Assembly (NCBI GenBank): GCA_963752935.1
Contig: CAVWAL010000014.1
Coordinates: 372,001-436,000 of the forward strand
Length of the DNA: 64,000 nt
DNA from: RI-153 sp963752935
GTDB lineage: Bacteria > Chloroflexota > Anaerolineae > Caldilineales > Caldilineaceae
Direction: 5' to 3'
The translations under genes were made by a program, and so were the position numbers. Below, piece by piece: positions 36,292 to 44,875 of the stretch. Below the pieces are notes generated by a model. The model was given only the letters and a program-made list of their open reading frames with translations, was not told where the DNA came from and searched no databases. The first letter of the stretch is position 1. Each line of letters starts with the position of its first letter.

Positions 36292-36328
36292 AACGCCCGA
36301 TCCTTGATGATTCGGGCGTTTTCTTTTG
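36292..36328 (+). terminator. Riboswitch-controlled intrinsic terminator
   Basis: AACGCCCGA and TCGGGCGTT form a 9-bp stem with an 11-nt loop, followed by TTCTTTT. It lies 80 bp after the cobalamin riboswitch and 36 bp before the start codon, as expected for the expression platform. Confidence 0.85.
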
Positions 36329-36363
36329 CCTATCGACAATTGACAACACATAAGGAGTGCAAC

Positions 36364-37611
36364 ATGCACCGTCGACGCTTGATGTTAACCTTAACGATAC
36401 TGAGTCTTGGTGTGCTGCTGTTGGCTGCCTGCACGGCAGCGATGCCATCGATGCCCACTGGGCAGTCAACACCTGCTCAATCGGAGCCGGCTGCGGCTGA
36501 TGAAGATGGGAACATCACCGACTGCGTCGAGGAGTATGATGCGAGCGTCGACTACTTTCCTGCCAAGGTGACGGTCGATTACGCCTCGTTCGACGTCGAA
36601 TACTTCAATAACTACAAAGTGGTGACCGTCAACGATCCCTGGCTGGGCGCCGATCAGAGCTTTACCTATCTCCTGGTGCAGTGTGGAACGCCCGTCCCCG
36701 AAGGCTATGAGGATGTACGCGTGATCGAGGTGCCGGTGCCGAGTATTGTGGCGTTGTCCACCACCTATCTGCCGCAATTGATGCAACTTGGTCTGCTGGA
36801 CAAATTGGTGGCCGTCGACAGCCCTGCGTGGACGACGACGGAAGAGGTACGCGCGCTTATCGACGCCGGTGACGTGATTGCCGTGGGCAGTGGCACCACG
36901 ATCAACATCGAGCAACTCCTCGATCTCGATCCCGGCCTGATCATGGCCTACAGCATTGGCATGCAGGAATACGACACCCATCCCGTGCTGGAAGCGGCGG
37001 GGTTGCCCTTTGTGCTCAACGGCGACTTTGTCGAGCAGGATCCGCTTGGACGTACCGAATGGATCAAGTTTATGGCGCTCTTCTTTAACGCCGAGGAGAG
37101 GGCGCAGACCACATTTGATCAGATCGTGCAGGAATACAATGAGGTTGCCGCTCTAGCCAACAGTGCCGAAATGCAGCCCACCGTCTTCTTAAGCAGTGTC
37201 TACGACGGCACGTGGTGGATGGCCGGTGGCGAGAGCTACATGGCCCGTCTGCTCAAAGATGCGGGCGCCAACTACCTATGGGGAGACAGCGGAACGGTGG
37301 GCAGTTCGCCTGTCGATTTTGAGTCGGTGGTGGAAGTCGCCGCCCAGGCTGATTACTGGGTCAATCCCGATAATTCCTTCTGGCTCACGGTTGAGGATGT
37401 GCTGGCCAGCGACGAACGCTACGCCGAGTTTGCTGCGCTAACGGCGGGTCACCTGTACAACAACAATGCCATCGTCAATCAGGACGGCGGCAGTGCGTTC
37501 TATGAATCGGGCGCAGCCAACCCGCATATCATCCTCAAGGATCTTGTGAAGATCTTCCATCCGGATCTGCTGCCTGATCACGAATTGGTCTATTATCGAC
37601 AGGTGAAGTGA
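36364..37611 (+). CDS. B12 ABC importer substrate-binding lipoprotein (BtuF-like)
   Basis: 415-residue class III binding lipoprotein of the BtuF/FecB/FhuD group. The signal peptide ends in the lipobox 'LGVLLLAAC', followed by a Pro/Ala/Glu linker. The two lobes contain 'VIEVPVPSIVALSTTYLPQL', 'DLDPGLIMAYSIGM' and 'YMARLLKDAGANYLWGD'. The call for B12 rather than siderophore rests on the riboswitch and on the PduO and ferredoxin genes downstream. ATG 36364 follows AAGGAG; the frame's earlier starts lie inside the terminator. The permease begins 1 bp after its stop. Confidence 0.85.
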   Translation: MHRRRLMLTLTILSLGVLLLAACTAAMPSMPTGQSTPAQSEPAAADEDGNITDCVEEYDASVDYFPAKVTVDYASFDVEYFNNYKVVTVNDPWLGADQSFTYLLVQCGTPVPEGYEDVRVIEVPVPSIVALSTTYLPQLMQLGLLDKLVAVDSPAWTTTEEVRALIDAGDVIAVGSGTTINIEQLLDLDPGLIMAYSIGMQEYDTHPVLEAAGLPFVLNGDFVEQDPLGRTEWIKFMALFFNAEERAQTTFDQIVQEYNEVAALANSAEMQPTVFLSSVYDGTWWMAGGESYMARLLKDAGANYLWGDSGTVGSSPVDFESVVEVAAQADYWVNPDNSFWLTVEDVLASDERYAEFAALTAGHLYNNNAIVNQDGGSAFYESGAANPHIILKDLVKIFHPDLLPDHELVYYRQVK

Positions 37612-37612
37612 C

Positions 37613-38755
37613 ATGTCTCAATCACGTTCTCCGCTGCCCCTTTCGTCTACACTGACCGCTGCGCGTACACAGGCGCCGGGGGCGCGGATCGTTACGGTGC
37701 CGCGCAAGCGGCTCTGGCTCTTCGGTCTGCTGGCGGCGGCATTGGTGGGCGCGTTTCTGCTAAGCCTGACCCTGGGATCAGTCTCGATTCCGTTGGGTGA
37801 TGTGGTCACGATCCTGGTGGGCGGTGAACCGACGAAGGCGACCTGGGCCGACATCGTGCTCAAATTTCGCCTGCCCAAAGCGTTGACGGCACTCCTGGCC
37901 GGCGCCGCCCTCGCCGTCAGCGGCTTGCAGATGCAGACGCTCTTCCGCAATCCACTCTCGGATCCGTATGTGCTGGGGATCAGCTCTGGCGCCAGTTTGG
38001 GCGTGGCCCTGGCTGTTCTCGGCGCCGGGGTCGTGGCCGGTCTGGGCAGTGGCACCAAGTTGCTGGGCGGGCTGAGTCTGGCCGGTGATGTGGGCGTCAC
38101 GGTGGCGGCCATCCTTGGATCGCTGCTGGTCTTGCTGTTGGTGTTGGCGGTGTCGCGACGTGTGCAAAGCACGATGACGCTGCTGATCCTGGGGCTGATG
38201 TTTGGCTATGCCACCAGCGCATTGGTCAGCGTGCTGCTCTACTTCAGTCTTGCCGACCGCATTCAGGCCTATGTCTCGTGGACGTTCGGTAGCTTTGGTG
38301 GGGTGACGTGGAGCCAGATGGGCGTCTTTGTGACCACCGTCATGGCCGGTCTGGTCACCGCCTTTTTGCTCATGAAACCGCTCAACGCGCTGCTGTTGGG
38401 CGAAACCTATGCCCGTTCCATGGGGTTGAACGTGCGCCGCGTGCGCCTTGCCATCATCTCATCGGCGGCAATCCTGGCCGGGGTGGTGACGGCGTTCTGC
38501 GGCCCTATCGGCTTCTTGGGGATTGCCGTCCCCCATTTCTGCCGCACACTCTTCGCTACGTCGGATCACCGTGTGCTGTTGCCCGCGGTGACGATGATGG
38601 GCGCCATTCTGGCCGTGGCTGCGGATCTGGTGGCGGGATTGCCGGGGAGCCAGCTCACCTTGCCACTAAACGCCGTCACCGCGTTGATCGGCGCGCCCGT
38701 CGTCACCTGGGTGATCCTGCGGCAGCGAAATCTGCGCGAAGCATTTGCGGGCTAG
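37613..38755 (+). CDS. B12 ABC importer permease (FecCD/BtuC family)
   Basis: 380-residue inner-membrane permease with about ten helices. It has the family motifs 'LRLPKALTALLAGAALAVSG'-like at 85-110, 'NPLSDPYVLGISSGASLG', and the coupling-helix region 'GPIGFLGIAVPHFCRTLFAT' near residue 300. An unusual basic N-terminal stretch of about 30 residues precedes the first helix. It is translationally close to the binding protein (1-bp gap) and to the ATPase (1-bp gap). Confidence 0.93.
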   Translation: MSQSRSPLPLSSTLTAARTQAPGARIVTVPRKRLWLFGLLAAALVGAFLLSLTLGSVSIPLGDVVTILVGGEPTKATWADIVLKFRLPKALTALLAGAALAVSGLQMQTLFRNPLSDPYVLGISSGASLGVALAVLGAGVVAGLGSGTKLLGGLSLAGDVGVTVAAILGSLLVLLLVLAVSRRVQSTMTLLILGLMFGYATSALVSVLLYFSLADRIQAYVSWTFGSFGGVTWSQMGVFVTTVMAGLVTAFLLMKPLNALLLGETYARSMGLNVRRVRLAIISSAAILAGVVTAFCGPIGFLGIAVPHFCRTLFATSDHRVLLPAVTMMGAILAVAADLVAGLPGSQLTLPLNAVTALIGAPVVTWVILRQRNLREAFAG

Positions 38756-38756
38756 C

Positions 38757-39809
38757 ATGACACATCAACCTGCTGTGGCGGACATTGTCCTTCAAACCGA
38801 ACAGTTGAGCATAGGCTATCGGCACACAGGACGAGCGGAGACGGTGGTCTCGTCCAACCTCAACCTGTGCCTGCGTCGCGGAGAGCTAGTCTGCCTATTG
38901 GGGCCGAACGGGGCGGGCAAGTCCACCTTGATGCGCACGTTGGCCGGGTTGCAGCCTGCCCTGAGCGGAGATGTTTTGCTGGACGGCGATCGCCCTGCCG
39001 AACTGTCGGCGCGGGAACTGGCGCGAAGGCTGAGTATCGTCCTCACTGAGCGCGTGGACGTGGGCAACCTCTCGACGCGCGATCTGGTGGCATTGGGGCG
39101 TCATCCCTATACGGATTGGTGGGGCAATCTCACCCAGCACGATGAAGAGGTGGTGCGTTGGGCGGTGCGTGTGGTGGGGGCCGCCTCGCTGGCAGAGAGA
39201 CCTGTCCTGGAGTTGAGCGACGGCGAGCGTCAAAAGGTGATGATCGCACGCGCACTGGCGCAGGAACCACTCTTGATTCTGCTCGACGAGCCGACGGCCT
39301 TTCTCGATCTGCCGCGGCGCGTCGAGGTGATGGGCTTGCTGCGCAACCTGGCCCGCCACACCGGACGCGCCATTCTGCTCTCGACCCACGATCTGGATCT
39401 TGCGCTGCGCAGCGCAGATCGGCTCTGGCTGATGTCGGCTACCGGTGAAGTTCAGACGGGCGCTCCGGAGGATCTGGTGCTGAGCGGCGCATTCGAGCGG
39501 GTCTTTGCCAGCGAGGGCGTCAGCTTTGATCCGTACACCGGATCGTTTCACATCGTGCGCGAGGCGGCCGGCATCGTCCACCTGCACGGTGAGGGCATGC
39601 CCGTCCTATGGGCCACACGCGCCCTGGAGCGGGAAGGCTTTTGTGTCGTTCGCGCCATCGAACCCGGCACACCGGCCCCGGTGGCAGAGATTGCCGTCGA
39701 GGTAGAGCCGGATGGCCCCCAATGGGTGCTGTGTATTGGCGGCAAAACCTATGGCGTGGGCGACATCTATACATTGATCAGCGTCCTGCGGCGCGAGTTG
39801 AAGGGCTGA
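38757..39809 (+). CDS. B12 ABC importer ATPase (BtuD/FecE family) with C-terminal extension
   Basis: 350-residue ATPase. Walker A is 'LLGPNGAGKSTLMRTLAGL', the signature is 'LSDGERQKVMIARALAQEP' and Walker B is 'LLILLDEPTAFLD'. The first 260 residues form the normal FecE/BtuD domain. The last 85 or so ('GIVHLHGEGMPVLWATRALE' onward) are an extra domain seen in some homologues, of unknown role. ATG 38757 starts one base after the permease stop; a TTG four codons earlier is less likely. Confidence 0.92.
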   Translation: MTHQPAVADIVLQTEQLSIGYRHTGRAETVVSSNLNLCLRRGELVCLLGPNGAGKSTLMRTLAGLQPALSGDVLLDGDRPAELSARELARRLSIVLTERVDVGNLSTRDLVALGRHPYTDWWGNLTQHDEEVVRWAVRVVGAASLAERPVLELSDGERQKVMIARALAQEPLLILLDEPTAFLDLPRRVEVMGLLRNLARHTGRAILLSTHDLDLALRSADRLWLMSATGEVQTGAPEDLVLSGAFERVFASEGVSFDPYTGSFHIVREAAGIVHLHGEGMPVLWATRALEREGFCVVRAIEPGTPAPVAEIAVEVEPDGPQWVLCIGGKTYGVGDIYTLISVLRRELKG

Positions 39810-39863
39810 TGATCGACCGCTGGCCGTCCACTATCTGTTAACTATCGTTCCCCAGGAGGGACC

Positions 39864-40427
39864 ATGCCGAAGCTAAATCGAATCTACACCCGCAATGGCG
39901 ATCAAGGAGAGACCTCGCTTGGCGGTGGGCAACGTGTATCCAAGGATGCACTGCGTGTGCAGGTCTACGGCACGGTGGACGAACTCAATTCGCAGATTGG
40001 CGTCGCCGTGGCATCCGGTCTGTGCGAGCGTTTGAGCGGTGTGCTGCCCGTGATCCAGAACGAACTCTTCCACCTCGGCTCGGATCTCTGCTTCCTCGAA
40101 GGGGACAAAATCAAGTACGCCATCCCCCAGATCGAGGCACGGCACGTCGAAGCGCTCGAGGCGCTCATCGACGAATTGTCTGCCGTCGTCGGCCCGCTGG
40201 AAAACTTCATTTTGCCCGGCGGCTCGATTGGCGCAGCCCATTTGCATGTCGCCCGCACCATCTGTCGCCGCGCCGAGCGCGAGGCCACCACCCTGGCCCG
40301 CCAGGAATCTATCGGCGCCAATGTGCTGATTTACCTGAATCGGCTCTCGGACGCGCTCTTTGTGATGTCGCGCTACGAGAATCATGAGCAGGGTGTGGCG
40401 GAGCCGCTGTGGAACACGCTGGCGTAG
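39864..40427 (+). CDS. Cob(I)yrinic acid a,c-diamide adenosyltransferase, PduO type
   Basis: 187-residue ATP:corrinoid adenosyltransferase that makes the adenosyl form of B12. The nucleotide-binding start 'RIYTRNGDQGETSLGGGQRV', 'VYGTVDELNSQIGVA', 'FILPGGSIGAAHLHVARTIC', 'RRAERE' and 'YLNRLSDALFVMSRYEN' are diagnostic. ATG 39864 follows CAGGAGG. Its product is the ligand the upstream riboswitch senses, which closes a feedback loop in the operon. Confidence 0.96.
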   Translation: MPKLNRIYTRNGDQGETSLGGGQRVSKDALRVQVYGTVDELNSQIGVAVASGLCERLSGVLPVIQNELFHLGSDLCFLEGDKIKYAIPQIEARHVEALEALIDELSAVVGPLENFILPGGSIGAAHLHVARTICRRAEREATTLARQESIGANVLIYLNRLSDALFVMSRYENHEQGVAEPLWNTLA

Positions 40428-40702
40428 CGCCGTTTCGTATTGGGGCTACATCGTACGTCATCCCCGGCGATCTCGTGACCAATGCCCGTCATCTGGCCGA
40501 TCGCGATCACGGTTCACTGGCGCACCTGTCGGCGCATCAACTGGATCCTGTGCTGGAGGTGCTGCTTGCCCATGGATTCCAGGGAGTTGTCACTCTAGAG
40601 GTGTTTGAGGCGGACTTTGCGCCGTCGGTGCGTGTACTCTATGCCGCTCTGGCCCGGATCACGGCGAAGCAAAACGCTCTTGTTCAACGAGGAGATTCGT
40701 AA
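40409..40702 (+). pseudogene. Internally deleted CbiR-like cobamide-remodelling TIM barrel
   Basis: 97 residues overlapping the pduO end by 19 bp. The start 'APFRIGATSYVIPGDLVTNA' matches, as I recall the family, the N-terminus of CbiR-type AP-endonuclease-like barrels. The second half ('DRDHGSLAHLSAHQLDPVL', 'GVVTLEVFEADFAPSV') matches their C-terminus. About 170 residues that should lie between, including most of the barrel, are absent and the frame is kept. The product cannot be a full hydrolase. It may be a remnant or a very short derived protein. The family assignment rests on memory of motif order and on the B12 operon. The start is GTG. Confidence 0.5.
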
Positions 40703-40704
40703 GC

Positions 40705-41067
40705 ATGTCCCATGCCCCGGTTATGGCGCCGTATGGCCGCCACATTCTGATCTGTACCGGCTCGTTCTGTGATCCCGGCGGAGAGGCGCGGCGACTTTAT
40801 GCAAGGCTGGCCCACAAACTCGGCGAACTGGGCCGCTACGATAACCCTGAACGTGTCAAACGGGGTGTCACCCCTTGTCTGGGGGTTTGCGCCGGCGGCC
40901 CCATCCTGGTTGTCTACCCCGACGGCATCTGGTATCACCATGTCGACGAGGCCGTGCTCGACCGCATCATCGATGAGCACCTGATCCACAACCGGCCCGT
41001 CGAGGAGTATATCTTCCACCGGCCGGCAGCGCAGCCCCAACCCTTGGTGCTTGAGATGGAAGATTGA
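40705..41067 (+). CDS. Thioredoxin-like [2Fe-2S] ferredoxin
   Basis: 120-residue protein with the thioredoxin-like ferredoxin cysteine pattern: 'LICTGSFCDPGG' near the N-terminus and 'TPCLGVCAGGPILVVYPDG' about 40 residues later. The four Cys bind a [2Fe-2S] cluster. 'IDEHLIHNRPVEEYIFH' is the usual end. Such ferredoxins often accompany cobalamin genes and may reduce the corrinoid before adenosylation. It is last in the B12 operon, 2 bp after the CbiR-like remnant. Confidence 0.92.
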   Translation: MSHAPVMAPYGRHILICTGSFCDPGGEARRLYARLAHKLGELGRYDNPERVKRGVTPCLGVCAGGPILVVYPDGIWYHHVDEAVLDRIIDEHLIHNRPVEEYIFHRPAAQPQPLVLEMED

Positions 41068-41079
41068 GCATCGGTCCTG

Positions 41080-42135
41080 TCACGACTCGTGACCCATCAC
41101 GTCCGCCCTGACTCGCGGCAGGCTGTTCGGGTATTCGGTGTGCAGGAAGGTCAAAAGTTCCTCGCGTACATGACAGCGCAGATCCCAGGCCGTGGCCGAA
41201 TCCGAGGCGCTGACCAGAGCGCGTAGCTCTACAGTTTGGTCGGTCATATTCGTCACCTGTAAGTTGCCCACGATCCCATCCCATTGTCGGCTCTCGGCCA
41301 GGATGCGTTTCAACTCCTCGCGAATGCGCTCCACCGGCACGGTGTAGTCCACGTACAAAAAGACCGTTCCCAAAATGTCGGCAGTGCGGCGTGTCCAGTT
41401 TTCAAAGGGTTGTTCCAGAAAGCGCGACAGCGGAACCACCAACCTGCGTAGATCCCAGGTACGCACGATCACGAACGAAGAACCGATTTCCTCAATGCGC
41501 CCGTATTCGCCTTCCACCACAACCACATCATCCAGCCGGATCGGTTCGGTCAGTGCGATCTGGATCCCTGCAATCAGATTGGCCAACATCGGCCGCGCCG
41601 CTATACCGGCTGCCAGGCCCACAAGTCCCGCCGAAGCCAGGATGCTGGCGCCAAAACTGCGAATTGCCGGGAAGGTCATGAGCATCACCGAGCCGGCGAC
41701 GAGGATGACGACGGCCACGAAGATGCGGCGGAGCACCTGGAACTGAGTGCGCACGCGGCGGGCGCGTAGATTGTCGGCAACATCGAACCGGTAGCGTTCG
41801 GCCAGTACATCCTGGATAACATCACTCACTGCAATCAGACCCCAGGCAATGGCCCCGATCACGCCCAATCCGATGAAATGGCGTAGCTTACTGACGCCAA
41901 TTTCGTTGAGCGGCAGTAATGGCAGCACAAACAGAATGGCAAGCAGTGGGAAGAGCAGCCGCGTCGGTTTGCGCCCGTGCGCAATCAGCGCATTGTCGAA
42001 GACAACCGATGTGTGTTGATCGATGGCATCCAATACCCGAAACAGGAGCCAATGGGCCATGAGCCCGGCGGCACTGGCACCCAGCACCGTGAAAATAGCC
42101 ACGGCCCAACGCATCCATACATCTGTCGATTCCAT
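41080..42135 (-). CDS. MscS family mechanosensitive channel
   Basis: 351-residue inner-membrane protein with four or five predicted helices in the first 190 residues. The pore-lining helix is 'GASILASAGLVGLAAGIAAR', followed by the beta domain 'LANLIAGIQIALTEPIRLDD' and 'VVVEGEYGRIEEIGSSFVIV'. It would release solutes on osmotic downshift or act in signalling. It is slightly longer than MscS (286 residues), with an extra N-terminal helix pair. It converges with the B12 operon. Confidence 0.92.
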   Translation of the reverse strand: MESTDVWMRWAVAIFTVLGASAAGLMAHWLLFRVLDAIDQHTSVVFDNALIAHGRKPTRLLFPLLAILFVLPLLPLNEIGVSKLRHFIGLGVIGAIAWGLIAVSDVIQDVLAERYRFDVADNLRARRVRTQFQVLRRIFVAVVILVAGSVMLMTFPAIRSFGASILASAGLVGLAAGIAARPMLANLIAGIQIALTEPIRLDDVVVVEGEYGRIEEIGSSFVIVRTWDLRRLVVPLSRFLEQPFENWTRRTADILGTVFLYVDYTVPVERIREELKRILAESRQWDGIVGNLQVTNMTDQTVELRALVSASDSATAWDLRCHVREELLTFLHTEYPNSLPRVRADVMGHES

Positions 42136-42323
42136 TGCTCAAGCGGTCCTTTCTGAGTTTCGTTGACAGTACCCGTGCCGACTCCCGGCGTGTGCGCTCA
42201 ACGCCAAATTGACCAGCGGAGTTCTGTGAAATGTCGGCACAGCCTGGCTCATCACCCACGACGCACGGGCCAGATAGGGTTTGGCCTGTGGGGGTGATCT
42301 GGTCGATGCCTTGTATCCTGTGA

Positions 42324-42358
42324 TCAAAAACAAAACGCAGGGGGAAGGCCCCCTGCGT
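42324..42358 (-). terminator. Intrinsic terminator after rpmG
   Basis: On the minus strand ACGCAGGGGG and CCCCCTGCGT form a perfect 10-bp stem with a 4-nt loop, followed by TTTTGTTTTTG. It lies 34 bp after the rpmG stop codon. Confidence 0.9.
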
Positions 42359-42391
42359 TCTGTCATATCCGTTGTGAAACTGGTTGTGCGT

Positions 42392-42553
42392 TTACTTGGC
42401 TTCGCGGTAAATGACGTGCCGACGCACAACGGGATCGTACTTGCTCAATTCCAACCGCTGCGAATCGTTGCGACGATTCTTCTCGGTCAAGTACATGTGG
42501 CTGCTTTCGGTGCTGCGCATCTTGATCAGCACGCGTGGTCCCTTTTTCGCCAT
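42392..42553 (-). CDS. rpmG: 50S ribosomal protein L33
   Basis: 53-residue ribosomal protein. It begins MAKKGPRVLIKMRSTESSH and continues with 'YLTEKNRRNDSQRLELSKYD' and 'VRRHVIYREAK', the standard L33 pattern. It lacks the CxxC pairs of the zinc-binding form, so it is the Zn-independent (C-minus) type. The start codon follows GGGAGGA at ideal spacing, and an intrinsic terminator follows the stop. Confidence 0.95.
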   Translation of the reverse strand: MAKKGPRVLIKMRSTESSHMYLTEKNRRNDSQRLELSKYDPVVRRHVIYREAK

Positions 42554-42896
42554 AATGATTTCCTCCCAAAACGACGGCGCTGCCGGCGACGGATTATCGG
42601 TAACTCAACCTGTACAGTATAGAAGAAGTCGACCCATCATGCAAATTTTACCCGGTTGTGGTGTGTTGACTTTGCGGTAGCGGTGATTGCGCAACCGACG
42701 GCTGCCGCCTGGGATGTTTTGGGTCGAGAGGCACGCTCTCTGCCGCTGGTTTATGAGCGCTGAGCCACCATTATGAGAGAATTCTTAATCGTTTCTTATC
42801 TTACTTTCATTTTGGCTGTGTATCCTTCTCATAAGATGAGTCCATCGACACTGTAAATAGACCTGTGATTTGATTTCGGAATGTGAGCTATTGATT

Positions 42897-43130
42897 ATGA
42901 TGAAGCGCTTCTCTATAAGAATATCGCCAGCGAAGTCTAAAGCAGCTCTGGCCTTGACCGCGTTCGTGGTGGTGGCCGCGCTGGCAATTACGCTGACCAT
43001 GGTGGGGATCTTCGACTACGCTACGTTGAATCTGGGTGTCCAGTCGGATGGATCTCAGGCAAGCGCTGTCGGCGTACCTGTTTCCACGATGGCATCCTCT
43101 GTCGATTTTAGTTTGGTGCAAGGAAATTAG
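42897..43130 (+). CDS. Small single-pass membrane protein
   Basis: 77 residues (76 if the second ATG at 42900 is used): a basic N-terminus (MMKRFSIRISPAKSK), one hydrophobic helix 'AALALTAFVVVAALAITLTM', and a Ser/Val-rich outside tail. I do not recognise a family. It lies 4 bp before the Pro/Thr-rich protein and heads the ApbE/ferric-reductase-like operon. Its coding nature is supported by this tight spacing but the ribosome-binding site is weak. The 340 bp between the rpmG start and this gene show no other gene. Confidence 0.5.
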   Translation: MMKRFSIRISPAKSKAALALTAFVVVAALAITLTMVGIFDYATLNLGVQSDGSQASAVGVPVSTMASSVDFSLVQGN

Positions 43131-43134
43131 TGTT

Positions 43135-43863
43135 ATGAATCAGCCACGTAAATCGGCGTCGACTCGTCATCGGGATGCAAAGTCACTGCTCTCTGCCCTT
43201 AAGATGACAACCACCATCGGAGCAGTGAGCCTGACCCTGGCTGGGTGGGGACTTCTTTCTCGGGTAGAGGCGAATACTGTGACCGAGGCAACCCCCATAA
43301 ACCCCAATGAGTTCGCCAATGCCAGAACGATCACGGTCAACCCTACGTTGAAGACGACCATGAGCAGTGAGAGTGGCCAGCTTGACATTAGCCGCGCCAT
43401 ATCGACCCCGCGCCCTGAGGCAAATATGGCTTTGACCCGGCCCACGGCGACACCTACCATTCCGCCCACCATCACGGACGCGCCTTCGCCAGAAGCCACG
43501 AAGAGCGTAAAGAGCACGCCGGCCGTCGTCGCCCGCGCATCTGCAGAACGCTCTCCGCTTACGCCGGTTGCCTCGTCCTCTACGGCGACAGTGCCCGCTG
43601 CCACACCTACGGACACACCTACGGTCCTGCCCACAGCGCCGACTGTACCAGATACGCCGATTCCCACCGCCACCCCACTTTTCAAATTGGATGTGGTGCA
43701 GTGGTTGCAGACTCAGGCCGGGGACGATGTAGCCGTTGTGCGCGACAATCGAGGTACGCTTTGGTATGTGATGGGTACTGACATTCCGCTCATTGAGCAA
43801 GGTCGGCAACCTGTCTATCAGCCCCAGCCGGTGAACGGCTTCGCTCGTTCACGCCGATCATGA
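43135..43863 (+). CDS. Membrane-anchored Pro/Thr-rich protein of unknown function
   Basis: 242-residue protein. A signal anchor at about 20-48 ('TTTIGAVSLTLAGWGLLSRV') is followed by a long Thr/Pro/Ala-rich stretch ('TRPTATPTIPPTITDAPSPE', 'TVLPTAPTVPDTPIPTATP') typical of an extended wall or periplasm-spanning linker. A short C-terminal segment follows ('LDVVQWLQTQAGDDVAVVRD', 'GTLWYVMGTD'). No domain is recognised. ATG 43135 has AAGGAAA upstream, and the stop overlaps the apbE start by 4 bp, so it belongs with the ApbE/haem redox genes. It may be the protein carrying electrons or flavin outside the membrane; that is speculation. Confidence 0.7.
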   Translation: MNQPRKSASTRHRDAKSLLSALKMTTTIGAVSLTLAGWGLLSRVEANTVTEATPINPNEFANARTITVNPTLKTTMSSESGQLDISRAISTPRPEANMALTRPTATPTIPPTITDAPSPEATKSVKSTPAVVARASAERSPLTPVASSSTATVPAATPTDTPTVLPTAPTVPDTPIPTATPLFKLDVVQWLQTQAGDDVAVVRDNRGTLWYVMGTDIPLIEQGRQPVYQPQPVNGFARSRRS

Positions 43864-44875
43864 AACAACACGATCTACCGCGCTTGTTCGAGTCACATTT
43901 TACCGCTATGGGCACTGAGGTGGCGTTGTCTCTGTGGAATCGCGATCGAGCAGCAGGCCAATGCTGCGCTGAGTATGGCGGAACGCTTCTTCCAGAAGAC
44001 TGAAGAGCGCTTAAGCCGGTTTCTTTCGCACAGCGAACTCTCTCGACTCAACCGGGCAGCCGGGCGGCCTTTCCATGCCTCTCAACTGCTCTTCGATCTA
44101 GTGCAAGAGTCCCTCGCCTGGCGAGAGGCGACCGCATGGCATCTTCGATCCTACTGTGTTGAATGCCCTGATCGCGCACGGGTATGACCGACCCTTTGCG
44201 CAGATGCTGGCCGAGCATGCCGCCAGAGCTGAAGCGGAGGCTGCACCCGTTGCGATAGGCACGGTGGCAACGGGCATCTCTCAATCCTGTGCAGCGACCG
44301 TTCACTTGGATGATCACCGACAGATTATCCTGCCTGACGGCGTCGGATTGGATCTGGGCGGAATCGCCAAGGGTTGGACAATCCAGCAAGCCGCCTATCG
44401 GCTAAGCGTCTGGGGGCCTTGCCTGGTGGATGCTGGCGGCGATATCGCCTGCATGGGTGAGCCGCCGACCGGTCCTTGGATGGTGGGGGTGGCCGATCCG
44501 CTGGCACCGGATCTAGATATTGCCTTCCTAACGGTCACCAATCAAGCTGTGGCAACGTCAAGCCGGGCTTACCGGCGCTGGGACAATCAGGGCAAGGCTG
44601 CACACCACCTGATCGATCCACGGATCGGTGCACCGGCAGACACAAACATTCTTAGCGCCACTGTTGTGGGCAGGCGGCTGCCCGATGTAGAAATTTACGC
44701 CAAAACCGCGCTGATCCTGGGCGAGAGCGAAGGACTCGCCTATCTCAACCGGCTCTCAGATGTATCAGCCATTCTTGTCACTGATGATGGTCGCCAATTG
44801 ATGAGCGACTCTTTTGAGGAAAGTGCCTATGTCTCGTCTGGAAACTACGCAGACCGCTTCAGAACCCAAGCCTAG
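43860..44875 (+). CDS. FAD:protein FMN transferase ApbE (two frameshifts)
   Basis: ApbE-type enzyme that covalently attaches FMN to Thr residues of exported redox proteins. It begins 'LFESHFTAMGTEVALSLW' and continues in a second frame ('ANAALSMAERFFQKTEERLS', 'FLSHSELSRLNRAAG'). It then moves to a third frame ('VLNALIAHGYDRPF', the core 'DGVGLDLGGIAKGW', 'CLVDAGGDIACMGEPPTGPW', 'ATSSRAYRRW', 'HHLIDPRIGAPA'). Each shift needs one base removed, near 43943 and 44133; at the second, dropping a C gives 'EATDGIFDPTVLNA'. No signal peptide is visible. Start and end overlap the neighbours. Two shifts in one gene raise the chance of real inactivation, but the motifs are intact. Confidence 0.8.

Noticed and set aside
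42363..42569. 68-codon minus-strand frame over rpmG
   Set aside because: It is out of frame with the 53-codon L33 gene, which has a perfect ribosome-binding site and conserved sequence.
43440..43680. Repetitive Thr/Pro codons considered as a tandem DNA repeat
   Set aside because: The ACNCC-rich pattern is irregular at DNA level and is explained by a Pro/Thr-rich protein linker.
43860..44875. Programmed frameshifting in apbE
   Set aside because: No slippery heptamer or downstream structure is visible at either shift, and two shifts in one gene alongside others in the window favour sequence error.
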